Shown here piece by piece: positions 17,608 through 26,869 of a DNA stretch of 64,000 nucleotides. Numbering within the stretch: position 1 is the first letter of the stretch; each line of letters begins with the position of its first letter. Under the pieces are notes generated by a model, which saw only the letters and a program-made list of their open reading frames with translations, did not search any database and was not told where the DNA came from. The translations under genes and the position numbers were made by a program. Origin of the DNA: JADGNF01 sp964582085 (GTDB lineage: Archaea > Thermoproteota > Bathyarchaeia > Bathyarchaeales > Bathycorpusculaceae); assembly GCA_964582085.1 (NCBI GenBank), contig CAZOPV010000005.1, forward strand, positions 186,001 through 250,000. The letters are read 5' to 3'.

Positions 17608-18340
17608 TAGTAAATTTTCACTTGCTAAAGCTCGCAGGGCTCAGTTAGTTCTGTCCAGAAAAATTATAGTAGAAGACCAAATCGCCACCAACATTAAACA
17701 TGTGGCAGGTGTAGATGTCGCATATTTGGAAAACATGGCCATAGGCGCGGTGGCGGTCTTAGATTATGAGACCCTTGAAGTGTTAGAAACTGAAACATCA
17801 AAAGTGGCGGTAAAGTTTCCTTATGTTCCAACGTTGCTTTCTTTTAGGGAAATACCAGCTATAGTTGCTGCAATAAAAAAACTGAAGTTACAACCAGACG
17901 TTTTCCTTGTAGATGGGCACGGCTTGGCGCATCCTTTTAGATGCGGTTTTGCTAGCCACTTAGGGGTTGTTATAGGAAAACCAACTATTGGAGTTGCAAA
18001 GAGTAGGCTGATTGGAGAGCTACAAGGAGTCGATAACGACGTTTTCTTAGTACATCGAAATGAAATTGTCGGTGCAGTTTTACCTACAAATGTTGGAGCT
18101 AAACCTTTGTACATAAGCATAGGACATAAGACATCATTACTACGTGCCATCGAAATCGTGAAACAATGCACGTGTCACAGTCGCATCCCACAGCCTATTC
18201 TGCAAGCGCATAACACAGCCTCGAAAGAAAAGTGGTTGTCAAGACAGAGCAGAAGAAGGTTTACAGAAAACTTAATTAGCTCACCCAGAAGAATGCAGAA
18301 AGGGCGCTGTAGATATGGAAAAACCAGAAATTACGTTTGA
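17591..18340 (+). CDS. nfi: Endonuclease V (deoxyinosine-specific)
   Basis: Repairs deaminated adenine by nicking DNA near inosine. The catalytic Asp lies in VAGVDVAY, with VDGHGLAHPFRCGFASHLGV and a GKPTIGVAKS loop following. The first standard start, GTG 17702, falls right at VAGVD. In-frame sequence upstream still reads as family N-terminus (SSKFSLAKARRAQLVLSRK), so the gene must begin earlier. The frame opens after a TGA at 17579-17581. ACG 17591 lies 9 bases after GGTGA and CTG 17600 is a second option, so a non-standard start or a base error is implied. The C-terminus overlaps the next gene by 26 bases. Endonuclease Q at 38.7 kb handles similar lesions. Confidence 0.88.
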   Translation, partial: TAALSSSKFSLAKARRAQLVLSRKIIVEDQIATNIKHVAGVDVAYLENMAIGAVAVLDYETLEVLETETSKVAVKFPYVPTLLSFREIPAIVAAIKKLKLQPDVFLVDGHGLAHPFRCGFASHLGVVIGKPTIGVAKSRLIGELQGVDNDVFLVHRNEIVGAVLPTNVGAKPLYISIGHKTSLLRAIEIVKQCTCHSRIPQPILQAHNTASKEKWLSRQSRRRFTENLISSPRRMQKGRCRYGKTRNYV

Positions 18341-18650
18341 CGAATTTCAAAGGCTGGATCTCCGTATTGGCAAGATAACTGAGGCAAATCCGATTCCTAA
18401 CTCAAAAAAACTCATCAAACTCGTGGTTGACTTTGGAGCAGAAAAAAGACAAGCAGTAGCTGGACTTCTGCAGTACTATAAGCCTGAGGAGTTGGTGGGC
18501 AAGAAATGTGTGTTTATCCTTAACCTTCAAAAACGTATGCTGGCTGGCGTAGAGTCACAGTGCATGGTTCTTGCAGCAGACGATGCCGCAGGTAACGTAG
18601 TGGTGGTGCAACCAGAAAAAGACATTACGGCAGGCAGTAGAATCAGCTGA
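18315..18650 (+). CDS. Stand-alone tRNA-binding (MetRS beta/EMAPII-like) protein
   Basis: A 111-residue OB-fold protein matching the C-terminal dimerisation/tRNA-binding domain of methionyl-tRNA synthetase. Typical segments are FDEFQRLDLRIGKITEANPIPNS, KRQAVAGLLQYY and GKKCVFILNLQKRMLAGVESQCM. In many archaea this domain is a separate subunit that joins MetRS in trans. It overlaps the endonuclease V gene, so the two are likely co-transcribed. A CsaA-type chaperone role is an alternative. Confidence 0.87.
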   Translation: MEKPEITFDEFQRLDLRIGKITEANPIPNSKKLIKLVVDFGAEKRQAVAGLLQYYKPEELVGKKCVFILNLQKRMLAGVESQCMVLAADDAAGNVVVVQPEKDITAGSRIS

Positions 18651-18660
18651 ATTGCACGGT

Positions 18661-19917
18661 CTACTCTAACAAAGCTATTATGGCTTTAGCTTTTTCTTCG
18701 GTTCCTGCAAGATGAATAATCATTTCTTCTGTTAGGTCAAGCCACTGGGCTATGTCAGCGGCTTTTTGAGGGTTATTTCTGAAAATAACACTAATGAAAG
18801 GTAAAACCTCAGTTAAGCTACGTTTGGCAGATATATGAAACTTGGGTTTGATTTTTGCACCTATACTCAACTGCAACGCCCGTTCAGCTTTGGATCTTGA
18901 GAGAGATTGAATTCGCGTCGGAAATTTGAAGGGAACCCAGCCAACTTTAGAGTGTTGTCTTGCCATGCATACACCCGCAGTCATGTAGTCAATTACGTAA
19001 CGTAGAAAACTCCAGTCTTGGGTGGCGCGGATTTTGCCTCGGTAAAGATCTGCCATAGCAAGTGATTCCATGGCTTTAACTAAGTCCCGAGGGTCGGTGA
19101 AGTGGTAAGGAACGTTCTCGTAGATCCATTCGAATAACATGTCGATGTCTATGTCGGCGAGATCTACAGACTGCTTGGCAACGCTACAGGTTCGGCTGTA
19201 CATTGCCATGCGAACCACGTTAAAGATTGTATCTTGTCTGTCGCGGTAGCTGAGCCATGCGACATCTTCATATTTTAGCTGTTTTTTACCTTGTGCCAGA
19301 GCTTGAAGGTCATTTACTGCAGAGCGCACGTCTCCACCTGAACGGTGTGCTATTAATTTTAAGGCGTTTTCTTCAGCGTGGATTTCTTCTTTTCTGCAAA
19401 GCTGCATCAGATATTTGAGCACTTCAATCGTAGTTGGTTTTTTGAATTCTATGAGAAGACAATAGTTACGGAGAGTAGTGAACCTTGAATCATAAGCGTT
19501 GTTAGCAATGAGGATAATGGGCGCCTGCGCTTTTTTCACGATTTCGGTGATTGCTTTTATTCCACCTCTGTCCGCGTTGCCGGTTAATCCGTCTAATTCG
19601 TCAAGGAGTATGAGGCGTTTTACTCCGAAAAGGGAGCTGTAACGGGAGGCTAAACCTGCAAATTTGTTTATTGCCTCTTCTGTACGGTAATCGCTGGCAT
19701 TTTTTTCTATAAATTCCATGTTTAAGTCATTAGCTAGGGCTTCCACAGTAACTGTCTTGCCGATGCCAGATGGACCATAAAGAAAGGCTGCGCGTTGCTT
19801 GGGGACAGCGGTATCCCAAGATTTGACCCATTCTTTGAACAGATTTATCGCTGATGTGTTGCCTACTATTTCGCTGAGAGATTTTGGTTTATATTTAAGG
19901 GTCCATGCACTGTACAA
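18661..19917 (-). CDS. rfcL: Replication factor C large subunit
   Basis: Clamp-loader subunit that, with RfcS, opens PCNA and loads it on DNA. The 418-residue AAA+ protein has Walker A GPSGIGKT, Walker B LILLDELDGL and sensor residues in LIANNAYDSRF, followed by the helical collar domain. No clear PCNA-interacting QxxLxxFF box is seen at the C-terminus, which ends EEKAKAIIALLE. TTG 19917 is the start; the rfcS stop lies 14 bases upstream, so the two are one operon. Confidence 0.95.
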   Translation of the reverse strand: MYSAWTLKYKPKSLSEIVGNTSAINLFKEWVKSWDTAVPKQRAAFLYGPSGIGKTVTVEALANDLNMEFIEKNASDYRTEEAINKFAGLASRYSSLFGVKRLILLDELDGLTGNADRGGIKAITEIVKKAQAPIILIANNAYDSRFTTLRNYCLLIEFKKPTTIEVLKYLMQLCRKEEIHAEENALKLIAHRSGGDVRSAVNDLQALAQGKKQLKYEDVAWLSYRDRQDTIFNVVRMAMYSRTCSVAKQSVDLADIDIDMLFEWIYENVPYHFTDPRDLVKAMESLAMADLYRGKIRATQDWSFLRYVIDYMTAGVCMARQHSKVGWVPFKFPTRIQSLSRSKAERALQLSIGAKIKPKFHISAKRSLTEVLPFISVIFRNNPQKAADIAQWLDLTEEMIIHLAGTEEKAKAIIALLE

Positions 19918-19931
19918 AAAAACACCGTTTG

Positions 19932-20900
19932 TTAACTCTTTAATTCGTGTGCTGCCTGCACAATTTTTGCCAGTAACGCACTGAGTTGCACTTCGTCGTC
20001 AGCGCCCTCCATGAGCCTGAAGTCAACTTCACCTAAAAAGTCTACAAGTTTTATTTTTAGAGGTTCAGGGATTTCTTTGGTTTTAAATGTCTCTGCATGA
20101 ATCTGGCGGACGATATCGCTTCCTGGTACGCCGTATTTTTGAAGCATGTCGCGCATTTGTTTGCGGGCTTCTAAAAAGTCGCCTTTGACGGCGGTAACTA
20201 ACATTTTTTGTACATCTACAGGGTTGGCACGCCCAGTGACGGCGTACACCAGTTTAGCGTCAACAGGTTTGTTCATGGAAGCGGCAGACTGGAGGGTGTT
20301 CATAGCTCGTCGCATGTCGCCGCCGCAAACTTCAAAAATCGCTTCTAACCCGTCAGGTAGTAATGTGACGTTTTCTTTTTGAGCGATTTGACAAACATGC
20401 TTATCGTGTTCTTCTTTGGGGAGAAAGCTGAACCTGAATGGGGCACAGCGTGATTGTATGGGTTCGATTATTTTTCCGCTGTAGTTGGCACACATTATGA
20501 AGCGGCAGGATTCCGTATATTTTTCCATGGTTCGACGTAAAGCTTGTTGTGCGTCGGTGGTCATGTTATCAGCCTCGTCTAGAATCATGATTTTGAAGGG
20601 AACTTCGCCGATGGAGCGGGACCGCGCAAAGGTTTTTATTGTTTCCCTGACGACATCAATGCCTCTTTCGTCGCTGGCGTTCAACTCCATGAGGTGCTCT
20701 CTGTAGTTGTCGCCGTAAAGGTCTCGTGCTAAACAGAGGGCTGCGGTTGTTTTACCTGTTCCTGGTGGTCCTGAGAATATGCAGTGGGGGACATTTCTGG
20801 CTTTGGCGAAGCTTTTGAGGCGTTCAACTATTTCTTTTTGGTCCACCATGTCGCTGAGGTGTTTTGGGCGGTATTTTTCTGCCCACATTTCAAAACTCAA
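19932..20900 (-). CDS. rfcS: Replication factor C small subunit
   Basis: AAA+ clamp-loader subunit of 322 residues. It has Walker A GPPGTGKTT, Walker B ILDEADNMT, the SRC motif (IQSRCAPFRF) that carries the trans-acting arginine finger, and the collar domain. TTG 20900 follows aggaga at 8 bases and gives MSFEMWAEKYRP, the usual family N-terminus. It is followed by rfcL in the same operon. Confidence 0.96.
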   Translation of the reverse strand: MSFEMWAEKYRPKHLSDMVDQKEIVERLKSFAKARNVPHCIFSGPPGTGKTTAALCLARDLYGDNYREHLMELNASDERGIDVVRETIKTFARSRSIGEVPFKIMILDEADNMTTDAQQALRRTMEKYTESCRFIMCANYSGKIIEPIQSRCAPFRFSFLPKEEHDKHVCQIAQKENVTLLPDGLEAIFEVCGGDMRRAMNTLQSAASMNKPVDAKLVYAVTGRANPVDVQKMLVTAVKGDFLEARKQMRDMLQKYGVPGSDIVRQIHAETFKTKEIPEPLKIKLVDFLGEVDFRLMEGADDEVQLSALLAKIVQAAHELKS

Positions 20901-21216
20901 ACGGGAGGTCTCCTTTTAGGTTTTGCTAGGCTGGTTCTATTAGAGACAAGAGCGAGTATATCTGTTTTGGGATTCTTATCAGGGAGAATTGATTTGTAGT
21001 TTCTCTGTTTGAACAACCCTTCAAATGGGCTTATTGGTGTTTTGCTTGGTTGTTTTGTGGAAGACGCGTATAATTATGTGTTTCATGTATCACTTGGGGA
21101 ATTCGTTTTCTTGCACATAAATCATTGTGAATAGTGTTAAATACAAAACAAATGTACAGAATTCCCAACTTAATTAGCCCAAGAATTGCACAATTGTATA
21201 AAAGGTGAACGTTAAA
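20901..21216. other. Intergenic region between rfcS and the glutamate-synthase-like gene
   Basis: About 300 bases between two divergently transcribed genes. The stretch is A/T-rich, with TATA-like motifs on both strands (gtatatctg near 20957, ttgtataaaagg near 21192) that can serve the two flanking genes. I see no convincing protein or RNA gene in it. Confidence 0.4.
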
Positions 21217-22827
21217 ATGAGCGAAAGAGTACATAAAAACAGTTCGTACCTTAACGGCAAATCAACTGTTGGGACGACTACACGTGTAAAAGATACAAGC
21301 ACCATAAGCGGTATGTGCCCTATATGTATACGGGACTGCCCCGTCCTATGCGAAGTTAGCCTTTCTGCGTTCAGAGGACGCGAAGCTCTATACCCTGAAC
21401 CATCCCAATTCGGAACTAGCACAGCGGGAGCCCTCAAAAACTTTGGCTTAGACTGGTCACACTTCAGCATACAAGCAGGTCTCTTTGAGGCGCAAGGCAT
21501 TGAAGAAAGCAGCGAAAAAGCGATTTTCCCAAATGTAAACATAGAAACCTCTGTTGGGGGAATGCCTCTTAAGCTCCCGATAATGACTGGAGCTTTTGGT
21601 TCCACCGAGGTGGCGCGTGCTAACTGGGAAGGATTGGCAATCGGTGCAGCGCTTTCAGGAGTCGCCATAATTATAGGAGAAAACATATGCGGCATGGATG
21701 TTGAAACAAAACTAGAAAAAGGAAAAGTAGTGCACTCACCAGAACTGAAACGCAGAGTTGACTTATTCCGCAAATTCTGGGATGGAAAAAACGGTGACGT
21801 TATCATCCAGACCAACGTTGAAGACCAAAGATTAGGTACAGATGTTTATGCATTGTCAAAGCTTGAAGCAAACATTATAGAACGTAAATGGGGACAAGGA
21901 GCTAAAGCCATAGGCGGAGAAGTTAGACTCAAAAGCCTAGAAAAAGCCATCTTGCTAAAGAAAAGAGGCTACATTGTTATTCCAGACCCTGAAGACCCTG
22001 TGGTTCAAAAGGCCTTCAAAGAAGGCGTTTTCCAGACTTTTGAGCGACACAGCAGAGTTGGCATACCCAAAGAGAAAGCCTTTGTAGAAGACATAGAGTG
22101 GCTCCGCAAGCAAGGAGCAAAAAAGGTCTTCTTAAAAACAGGCGCCTATCGACCATCTGCCGTAGCATGGACAATGAAAATGGCTTCAGAAGCAAAAATC
22201 GACGCATTAAGTTTTGATGGAGCAGGCGGCGGCACAGGCATGAGTCCTGTACCCATGATGGACGAGATGAGCATTCCAACAATCTACCTACAGGCCATTG
22301 TGCTTAGATGCGCACAGATACTAAAGAAAAGAGGCAAGTATGTCCCAGACTTGGTTATGGCAGGCGGCTTTATCGAGGAAACTTCCATCTTCAAAACCAT
22401 TGCAATGAGCAACTTTGGTGAAGGCCCCCTCGTTAAGGCAGTTCTAATGGGTCGTTCACCCATAACTGCAGCCATGAAAGCCAGCTACTTCAAACAACTA
22501 TCACAGGAAGGAAAACTGCCGAAGACATTCGTTGAAAAGTTCGGTGCTACGCCTGACAAATTCTTCATAGCGACTCCAGAATTGAAGGCAAAATATGGCA
22601 ACCGCTTCTGTGAAATTCCATTAGAAAGCATAGGAGTCTACACATACTTGACAGATAGAGTTGGCGTTGGTTTAAAGCAATTGATGGCAGGCAACAGAAA
22701 GTGGAAACTAAATCTAATTGGAAGAAATGATTTAATGAGTCTTTCTGAACTTGCCGCTAAAGTCACAGGTATCCCGTTGGCAGACGAAGTAGAAAAAGAC
22801 GTTGTTGAGAAAATTCTGCTAGACTAA
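21217..22827 (+). CDS. FMN-dependent glutamate synthase family protein with an N-terminal Cys cluster
   Basis: About 536 residues. The main body is the FMN-binding (alpha/beta)8 barrel of the glutamate synthase large subunit (LPIMTGAFGSTEVARANWEGLAIGAAL, DALSFDGAGGGTGMSPVPMMDE, DLVMAGGFIEETS). No glutamine amidotransferase domain is present. Near residue 35 is a cysteine cluster CPICIRDCPVLCEVS that may hold an Fe-S centre. Such stand-alone barrels occur in archaea and are not always glutamate synthases; related proteins act on methylated amines. ATG 21217 is chosen because aggtga lies 8 bases before it; a GTG at 21205 overlaps that SD. A TrmB regulator follows. Confidence 0.82.
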   Translation: MSERVHKNSSYLNGKSTVGTTTRVKDTSTISGMCPICIRDCPVLCEVSLSAFRGREALYPEPSQFGTSTAGALKNFGLDWSHFSIQAGLFEAQGIEESSEKAIFPNVNIETSVGGMPLKLPIMTGAFGSTEVARANWEGLAIGAALSGVAIIIGENICGMDVETKLEKGKVVHSPELKRRVDLFRKFWDGKNGDVIIQTNVEDQRLGTDVYALSKLEANIIERKWGQGAKAIGGEVRLKSLEKAILLKKRGYIVIPDPEDPVVQKAFKEGVFQTFERHSRVGIPKEKAFVEDIEWLRKQGAKKVFLKTGAYRPSAVAWTMKMASEAKIDALSFDGAGGGTGMSPVPMMDEMSIPTIYLQAIVLRCAQILKKRGKYVPDLVMAGGFIEETSIFKTIAMSNFGEGPLVKAVLMGRSPITAAMKASYFKQLSQEGKLPKTFVEKFGATPDKFFIATPELKAKYGNRFCEIPLESIGVYTYLTDRVGVGLKQLMAGNRKWKLNLIGRNDLMSLSELAAKVTGIPLADEVEKDVVEKILLD

Positions 22828-22968
22828 GCCAGCAACTTTTTTTCTCTAATTTTTCAGTTTTGTGGTTTTTATTAATTTTCTCTCTATGTTTGATAAAATA
22901 GATGTTAAATTTAAAAGGGCAACGCGCACTTATAACTTAGTGCAAAGGAAGAGTTAGGAGAGAGTCAC

Positions 22969-23793
22969 ATGCAGGATGAAGAAGTGAGGATCCTAAGAGA
23001 TTTGGGGCTCACTGCCCTGCAAGCAAAAATCTATTTGGCACTGATTGAGACCGGGGAAGCTACAACCAAAGCAATTGCTAAGGCATCAAAAATTGCTCGG
23101 CAAAACACTTACCAAGTCACAGAGGAACTTCAAAAACTTGGGCTTATAGAAAAAATCTTGGGAAAACCAATAAAGTTCAGAGCTATCCCCCTGGAGAGTG
23201 GGGTGCAGATGTTGCTGCAGCAAAGATCGCTTGAGTACAAGCAAATAGAAGAAGAAACTAAGAAATTACTGCAAACTGCAAAAAACCATAAAGAAAGAGG
23301 TACGGTTACCCGCTGTAGTGACGAGTTTATTTGGATACCAGATCGAGAGGCGCATAAACTTCGAATTGAGCAGGCTTTCAGGTATGCTCAAAGAAGCATA
23401 GACACGTTAATGATATTGAAAGGGTGTAAACTTCCGTCTCCCAATTGTCTCCCTCCTTTGTTGAGAGAGGCAATTCTCAGAGGTGTGCGGGTCAGACAAA
23501 TTTCGAACAAACCTCAAGGATATGATGAGGCACCGCTACAAAATTCAGTATGGAGAAATAATGGCTCTTATGAAGTTAGATACCTTAACAGTGAACCACC
23601 CATTATGTTCTGCATTGTAGATAGTAAAGAAGTGTTTTTTGCAGTAGGATTAGATCCCAATCCTTACAATAAAAGTGCGCTGTGGACAAATAATCCTGGT
23701 ATGGTAGCGATCGCGAGAGAATATTTTGAACGGGCATGGCGCAAAGTAGAAAAATCAAAAAAGAAAAGCCTATACACTCACGTTGTCAGATAG
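22969..23793 (+). CDS. TrmB-family transcriptional regulator
   Basis: A 274-residue regulator. The N-terminal TrmB winged helix is clear (LRDLGLTALQAKIYLALIETGEATTKAIAKAS), followed by a coiled segment and a C-terminal effector domain (LREAILRGVRVRQISNK, HKLRIEQAFRYAQRSIDTLM). TrmB proteins usually sense sugars. Here the neighbours are a glutamate-synthase-like gene and a surface protein, so the ligand is unknown. The ATG at 22969 follows a purine-rich gagagtcac stretch. Confidence 0.87.
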   Translation: MQDEEVRILRDLGLTALQAKIYLALIETGEATTKAIAKASKIARQNTYQVTEELQKLGLIEKILGKPIKFRAIPLESGVQMLLQQRSLEYKQIEEETKKLLQTAKNHKERGTVTRCSDEFIWIPDREAHKLRIEQAFRYAQRSIDTLMILKGCKLPSPNCLPPLLREAILRGVRVRQISNKPQGYDEAPLQNSVWRNNGSYEVRYLNSEPPIMFCIVDSKEVFFAVGLDPNPYNKSALWTNNPGMVAIAREYFERAWRKVEKSKKKSLYTHVVR

Positions 23794-23983
23794 ACACTTA
23801 ATTTCGTTGATATATTTGCTGGGGCTCTGGTCAGCTGGAAGGATTCTTGGAGAGATTTCGGAGAGAGAACAGAAAACCCTAAACTACCACTTTAAGTGCA
23901 GCCGCCAAAGCCCACTCAGCCCCAATTTTTCATTTTTTGCCAACGACGCCTTCACATAAAAAAGAAAGAAGGAAATTTTGGTT

Positions 23984-26632
23984 TTACTTGCGTTTACGCA
24001 GAAACACCGCAGCTACAGCAACAACCACCAAGACGACAACAGCTGCGGCGGCGACAACGTAGACGTCCACGCCTACAGCAGCAGACTCAGGCTCAGGAAC
24101 CACACTAGGCAAAACAGACGGAGACGGAACAACAGAAGGAACAACAGACGGAGCTACTGAGGGGGCAGCTGTGGGAGCTACAGTAGGTGAAGCGACGGGG
24201 GCATCTGAGACAACGAATGCTGTTTCAGCTGTGGAGCCCCAGTAGGATTCTGACCCGCAGAAGCTTGCCGTGATCGTGTAGAGTCCTGGAACTGGCGGCG
24301 TCCATGTGATGGCGTAGTTGCCTTGACCATTGCTTGTTACGGTACCTATGTCTTGGAAGTTGCCGTTGGGGTCAATTGCTGTTACATGTACCGGCACTCC
24401 TTTAATGTTTGTTGGTTTTATCTGTTGCATGTAGACGTACTCCATCCACTCGGACATATTTTCGTCAGCGATCGCGGGGACACCTTGTGGGAAGCGGGCC
24501 ACACGGTCAGGATTCTTGGTTCCTGGTGATTCGTCAGTGACTCTGCCTTCTATGAGTATTGTGTTGCCGTGTGTTGAAACTTTTGGTGATACTTCGATCG
24601 TGGTTGCTGTGGGGCCTTTACCGAAGGTGTATATCTGGTTGTCGAAGCTGTTCCACTGTACCATGTAGCCGTCGGCGTGAGCTGCAGGGCATCGTCCACT
24701 ATAACTTAGGATGCTCCATACGAAAGAGCCGTCTGTAATGTTTATGGCGAGTCTGTATGCTGGGTGAACTGGTGGGTTGTACATGCTGCCTTCAGAAAGG
24801 AACAGTTTACCGTCGCAGACTGTTTGTGTTCCAAAGTGCCAAAGCGGGTAAATGCCGTAGGGTGCATCGTAGCCAGAGCTTCTGGGTGTGATGGTCCAGA
24901 GGATTTGACCAGTTTGAAGATCGAGAGCGTTAACGTAGCCGCCGAAGTCCCATATGAGGACTTTGCCGTAGGCTATCTCTGCATCACGTGAAATGCTACT
25001 CCATGCGTTCCCTGGAAGTTTCACTGGTCCCCAGAGTTTTTGTCCGTTCGTGAGTGAGTAACCGTAAGCCTCGTTGGTATCTTTGTTGTGAAGTATGTAA
25101 ACCCCATTGCGTGCCGTAAGTAAAGCTATGTCTTGTAGATAGGGCGTTGATTGGTTTAGTGGTCCCCAAAGTAGTTGACCAGTTTTTGCGTCAAAGCCTG
25201 CAGTAATCTGGTAGCCATATCCCATCTCCTGGAACATACCTGGTGAAGCGTAGTATCTGGTGAGTATCACTTCTGGCGTAACTGCGGCAAGACTCATGTT
25301 TGAAGCTAATGGGACATTTCCGATTTTGTTGGGGATTTCTATTTGCCATTGGATACCGTTTGACCAGTTGTAGCTGCTACTTGAGACTTTTACGGCGGTT
25401 GCATTTGATGGAGTTGTTGCTTTGTTGCCGCCAAGAAGCATAAGGGTGGAGTTCCACTTTCTAAGCCAGCCGCCACTCGCGTAATAACCTATGAGGGTAC
25501 CAGGCTGGTCTTCGCTGAAGTCCATTATGAATTGGGCGCTTGTGATGCCTGTAACGTTTGCTAGGTATTTGCCTGTCCATGCGTCATAAATCGAATAGAA
25601 AGTTGCGCTCTGGAAGAAACTTGTCTGTGGAGAACTCCAAAGATAAGCGATGGAACCGAATTCTTGCTGTGTGTGGAAACGGAGTATTTGTCCCATCTTG
25701 ATTACTTCGTTGCCAGATTCTCCAGCGGTTCTCTGCCATAGGATTTCGCCTGTGCGCAAATCTATCGCCGTCCAACCACCAATTTTTGAATTGGCGCTGT
25801 AGTAGTTGGTGTAGTAGAGCACACCGTTTAGAATAATTGGCTCGAAATGGTTGATGGCTATCGAAGTTGATGTGTACTGACTACTTGAGTCAGCGGGGAT
25901 GGGGAGTCCTGGTAGACCTCCAAAATGGGTGGGTTTTGTCCAGACGATGTGAGCTGTGTTTGGCGCTGTTGTGTAAAGCTGAACGTTGCCTATGGCGTCA
26001 TACTGTCCAGTGGTGGCAAACGCAGGCGCAGCAAGCCCGAACCAGCTTCCGCCGAGAGTTGCCCATGCATAATTTGTTGCGTAAATTGGCCTAGACCAGT
26101 ATTCGGTTGGAAGTCCAGGGCTGTTGTATGGTGAGACTATGGGGTTCTGCTGCACCGTGAGGGTCACTACTTCGCTTGTTGAAGGTAATAGTCTGCTGCC
26201 CGTCCAGTTGAAACCACCACCCATGAAAACGGTTCCACCACCAACCAGTGTACCTCCGGGATAGGACATTTGCAAGTAGTAAGTACCCACTTGGGTGGGT
26301 GTAAAGCTAGCCCAAGTTCCTCCTGTAGAGTCAGACCTTAGCGGTCCGATAGTCTGTTTTGTGCCATCGGGGCGGGTGATTGTTATCATTATGTTCTCGT
26401 ATTGATCGCCTGTGCCCGCCATGCCTGCTGTAGGTGTCGGCTTGGTCATGAAAGCGTTAATGTAAACTATTTGACCTACGCCTACGGGGTTAGGATTAGC
26501 AGTGATCTTTGGGTATGTTGGAATATCCAACGCTTGAGCATAAGGGAACAAAGCGACGGCCTGCAAAGACAAAACAAGCAAAAGAAGCAATGCAACTGCA
26601 GAAAAGGTTCCTTTAAATTTTTGATTTTTCAT
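23984..26632 (-). CDS. Secreted PQQ-like beta-propeller surface protein
   Basis: An 882-residue exported protein. The signal peptide (to about residue 35) is followed by an Ig-like segment (IPTYPKITANPNPVGVGQIVYINAF), then BamB/PQQ-type propeller repeats. These are marked by recurring G-W-A-T-type blades such as GWTAIDLRTGEILWQ, GFDAKTGQLLWG, GYSLTNGQKLWG and ALDLQTGQILW. A second Ig-like region, a Pro/Ser/Val-rich stalk, one membrane helix and RKRK finish it. PQQ-binding residues cannot be judged. Surface display of a propeller suggests binding or adhesion. It is a single-gene unit on the minus strand. Confidence 0.82.
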   Translation of the reverse strand: MKNQKFKGTFSAVALLLLLVLSLQAVALFPYAQALDIPTYPKITANPNPVGVGQIVYINAFMTKPTPTAGMAGTGDQYENIMITITRPDGTKQTIGPLRSDSTGGTWASFTPTQVGTYYLQMSYPGGTLVGGGTVFMGGGFNWTGSRLLPSTSEVVTLTVQQNPIVSPYNSPGLPTEYWSRPIYATNYAWATLGGSWFGLAAPAFATTGQYDAIGNVQLYTTAPNTAHIVWTKPTHFGGLPGLPIPADSSSQYTSTSIAINHFEPIILNGVLYYTNYYSANSKIGGWTAIDLRTGEILWQRTAGESGNEVIKMGQILRFHTQQEFGSIAYLWSSPQTSFFQSATFYSIYDAWTGKYLANVTGITSAQFIMDFSEDQPGTLIGYYASGGWLRKWNSTLMLLGGNKATTPSNATAVKVSSSSYNWSNGIQWQIEIPNKIGNVPLASNMSLAAVTPEVILTRYYASPGMFQEMGYGYQITAGFDAKTGQLLWGPLNQSTPYLQDIALLTARNGVYILHNKDTNEAYGYSLTNGQKLWGPVKLPGNAWSSISRDAEIAYGKVLIWDFGGYVNALDLQTGQILWTITPRSSGYDAPYGIYPLWHFGTQTVCDGKLFLSEGSMYNPPVHPAYRLAINITDGSFVWSILSYSGRCPAAHADGYMVQWNSFDNQIYTFGKGPTATTIEVSPKVSTHGNTILIEGRVTDESPGTKNPDRVARFPQGVPAIADENMSEWMEYVYMQQIKPTNIKGVPVHVTAIDPNGNFQDIGTVTSNGQGNYAITWTPPVPGLYTITASFCGSESYWGSTAETAFVVSDAPVASPTVAPTAAPSVAPSVVPSVVPSPSVLPSVVPEPESAAVGVDVYVVAAAAVVVLVVVAVAAVFLRKRK

Positions 26633-26869
26633 GTTTTTATTCTCTCCTTGAAATTTGCTTATAATAGAGGGAAACAGAGTTTTTAAAAAATGGCATGAAT
26701 AGGTTATTCAGAAAAACAGCGTTATACAATAAAGCGTTAAACGAAAACCCGCTACAAGAAATTGACAAAAACTACAAGGCTAAGAATAGGCTAATTTTTT
26801 CCAGAAATTAACTAATGGTTATAGAGCAGTAAAAACATCCACTCAGTGAACAAAAGAAGAAAAGGGGAT
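26633..26869. other. Gene-free stretch upstream of the propeller gene
   Basis: About 240 bases between the start of the propeller gene and the 3' end of pgk. It is A/T-rich with TATA-like gcttataatag at 26658-26668, suited to the propeller gene on the minus strand. I see nothing else in it. Confidence 0.35.
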
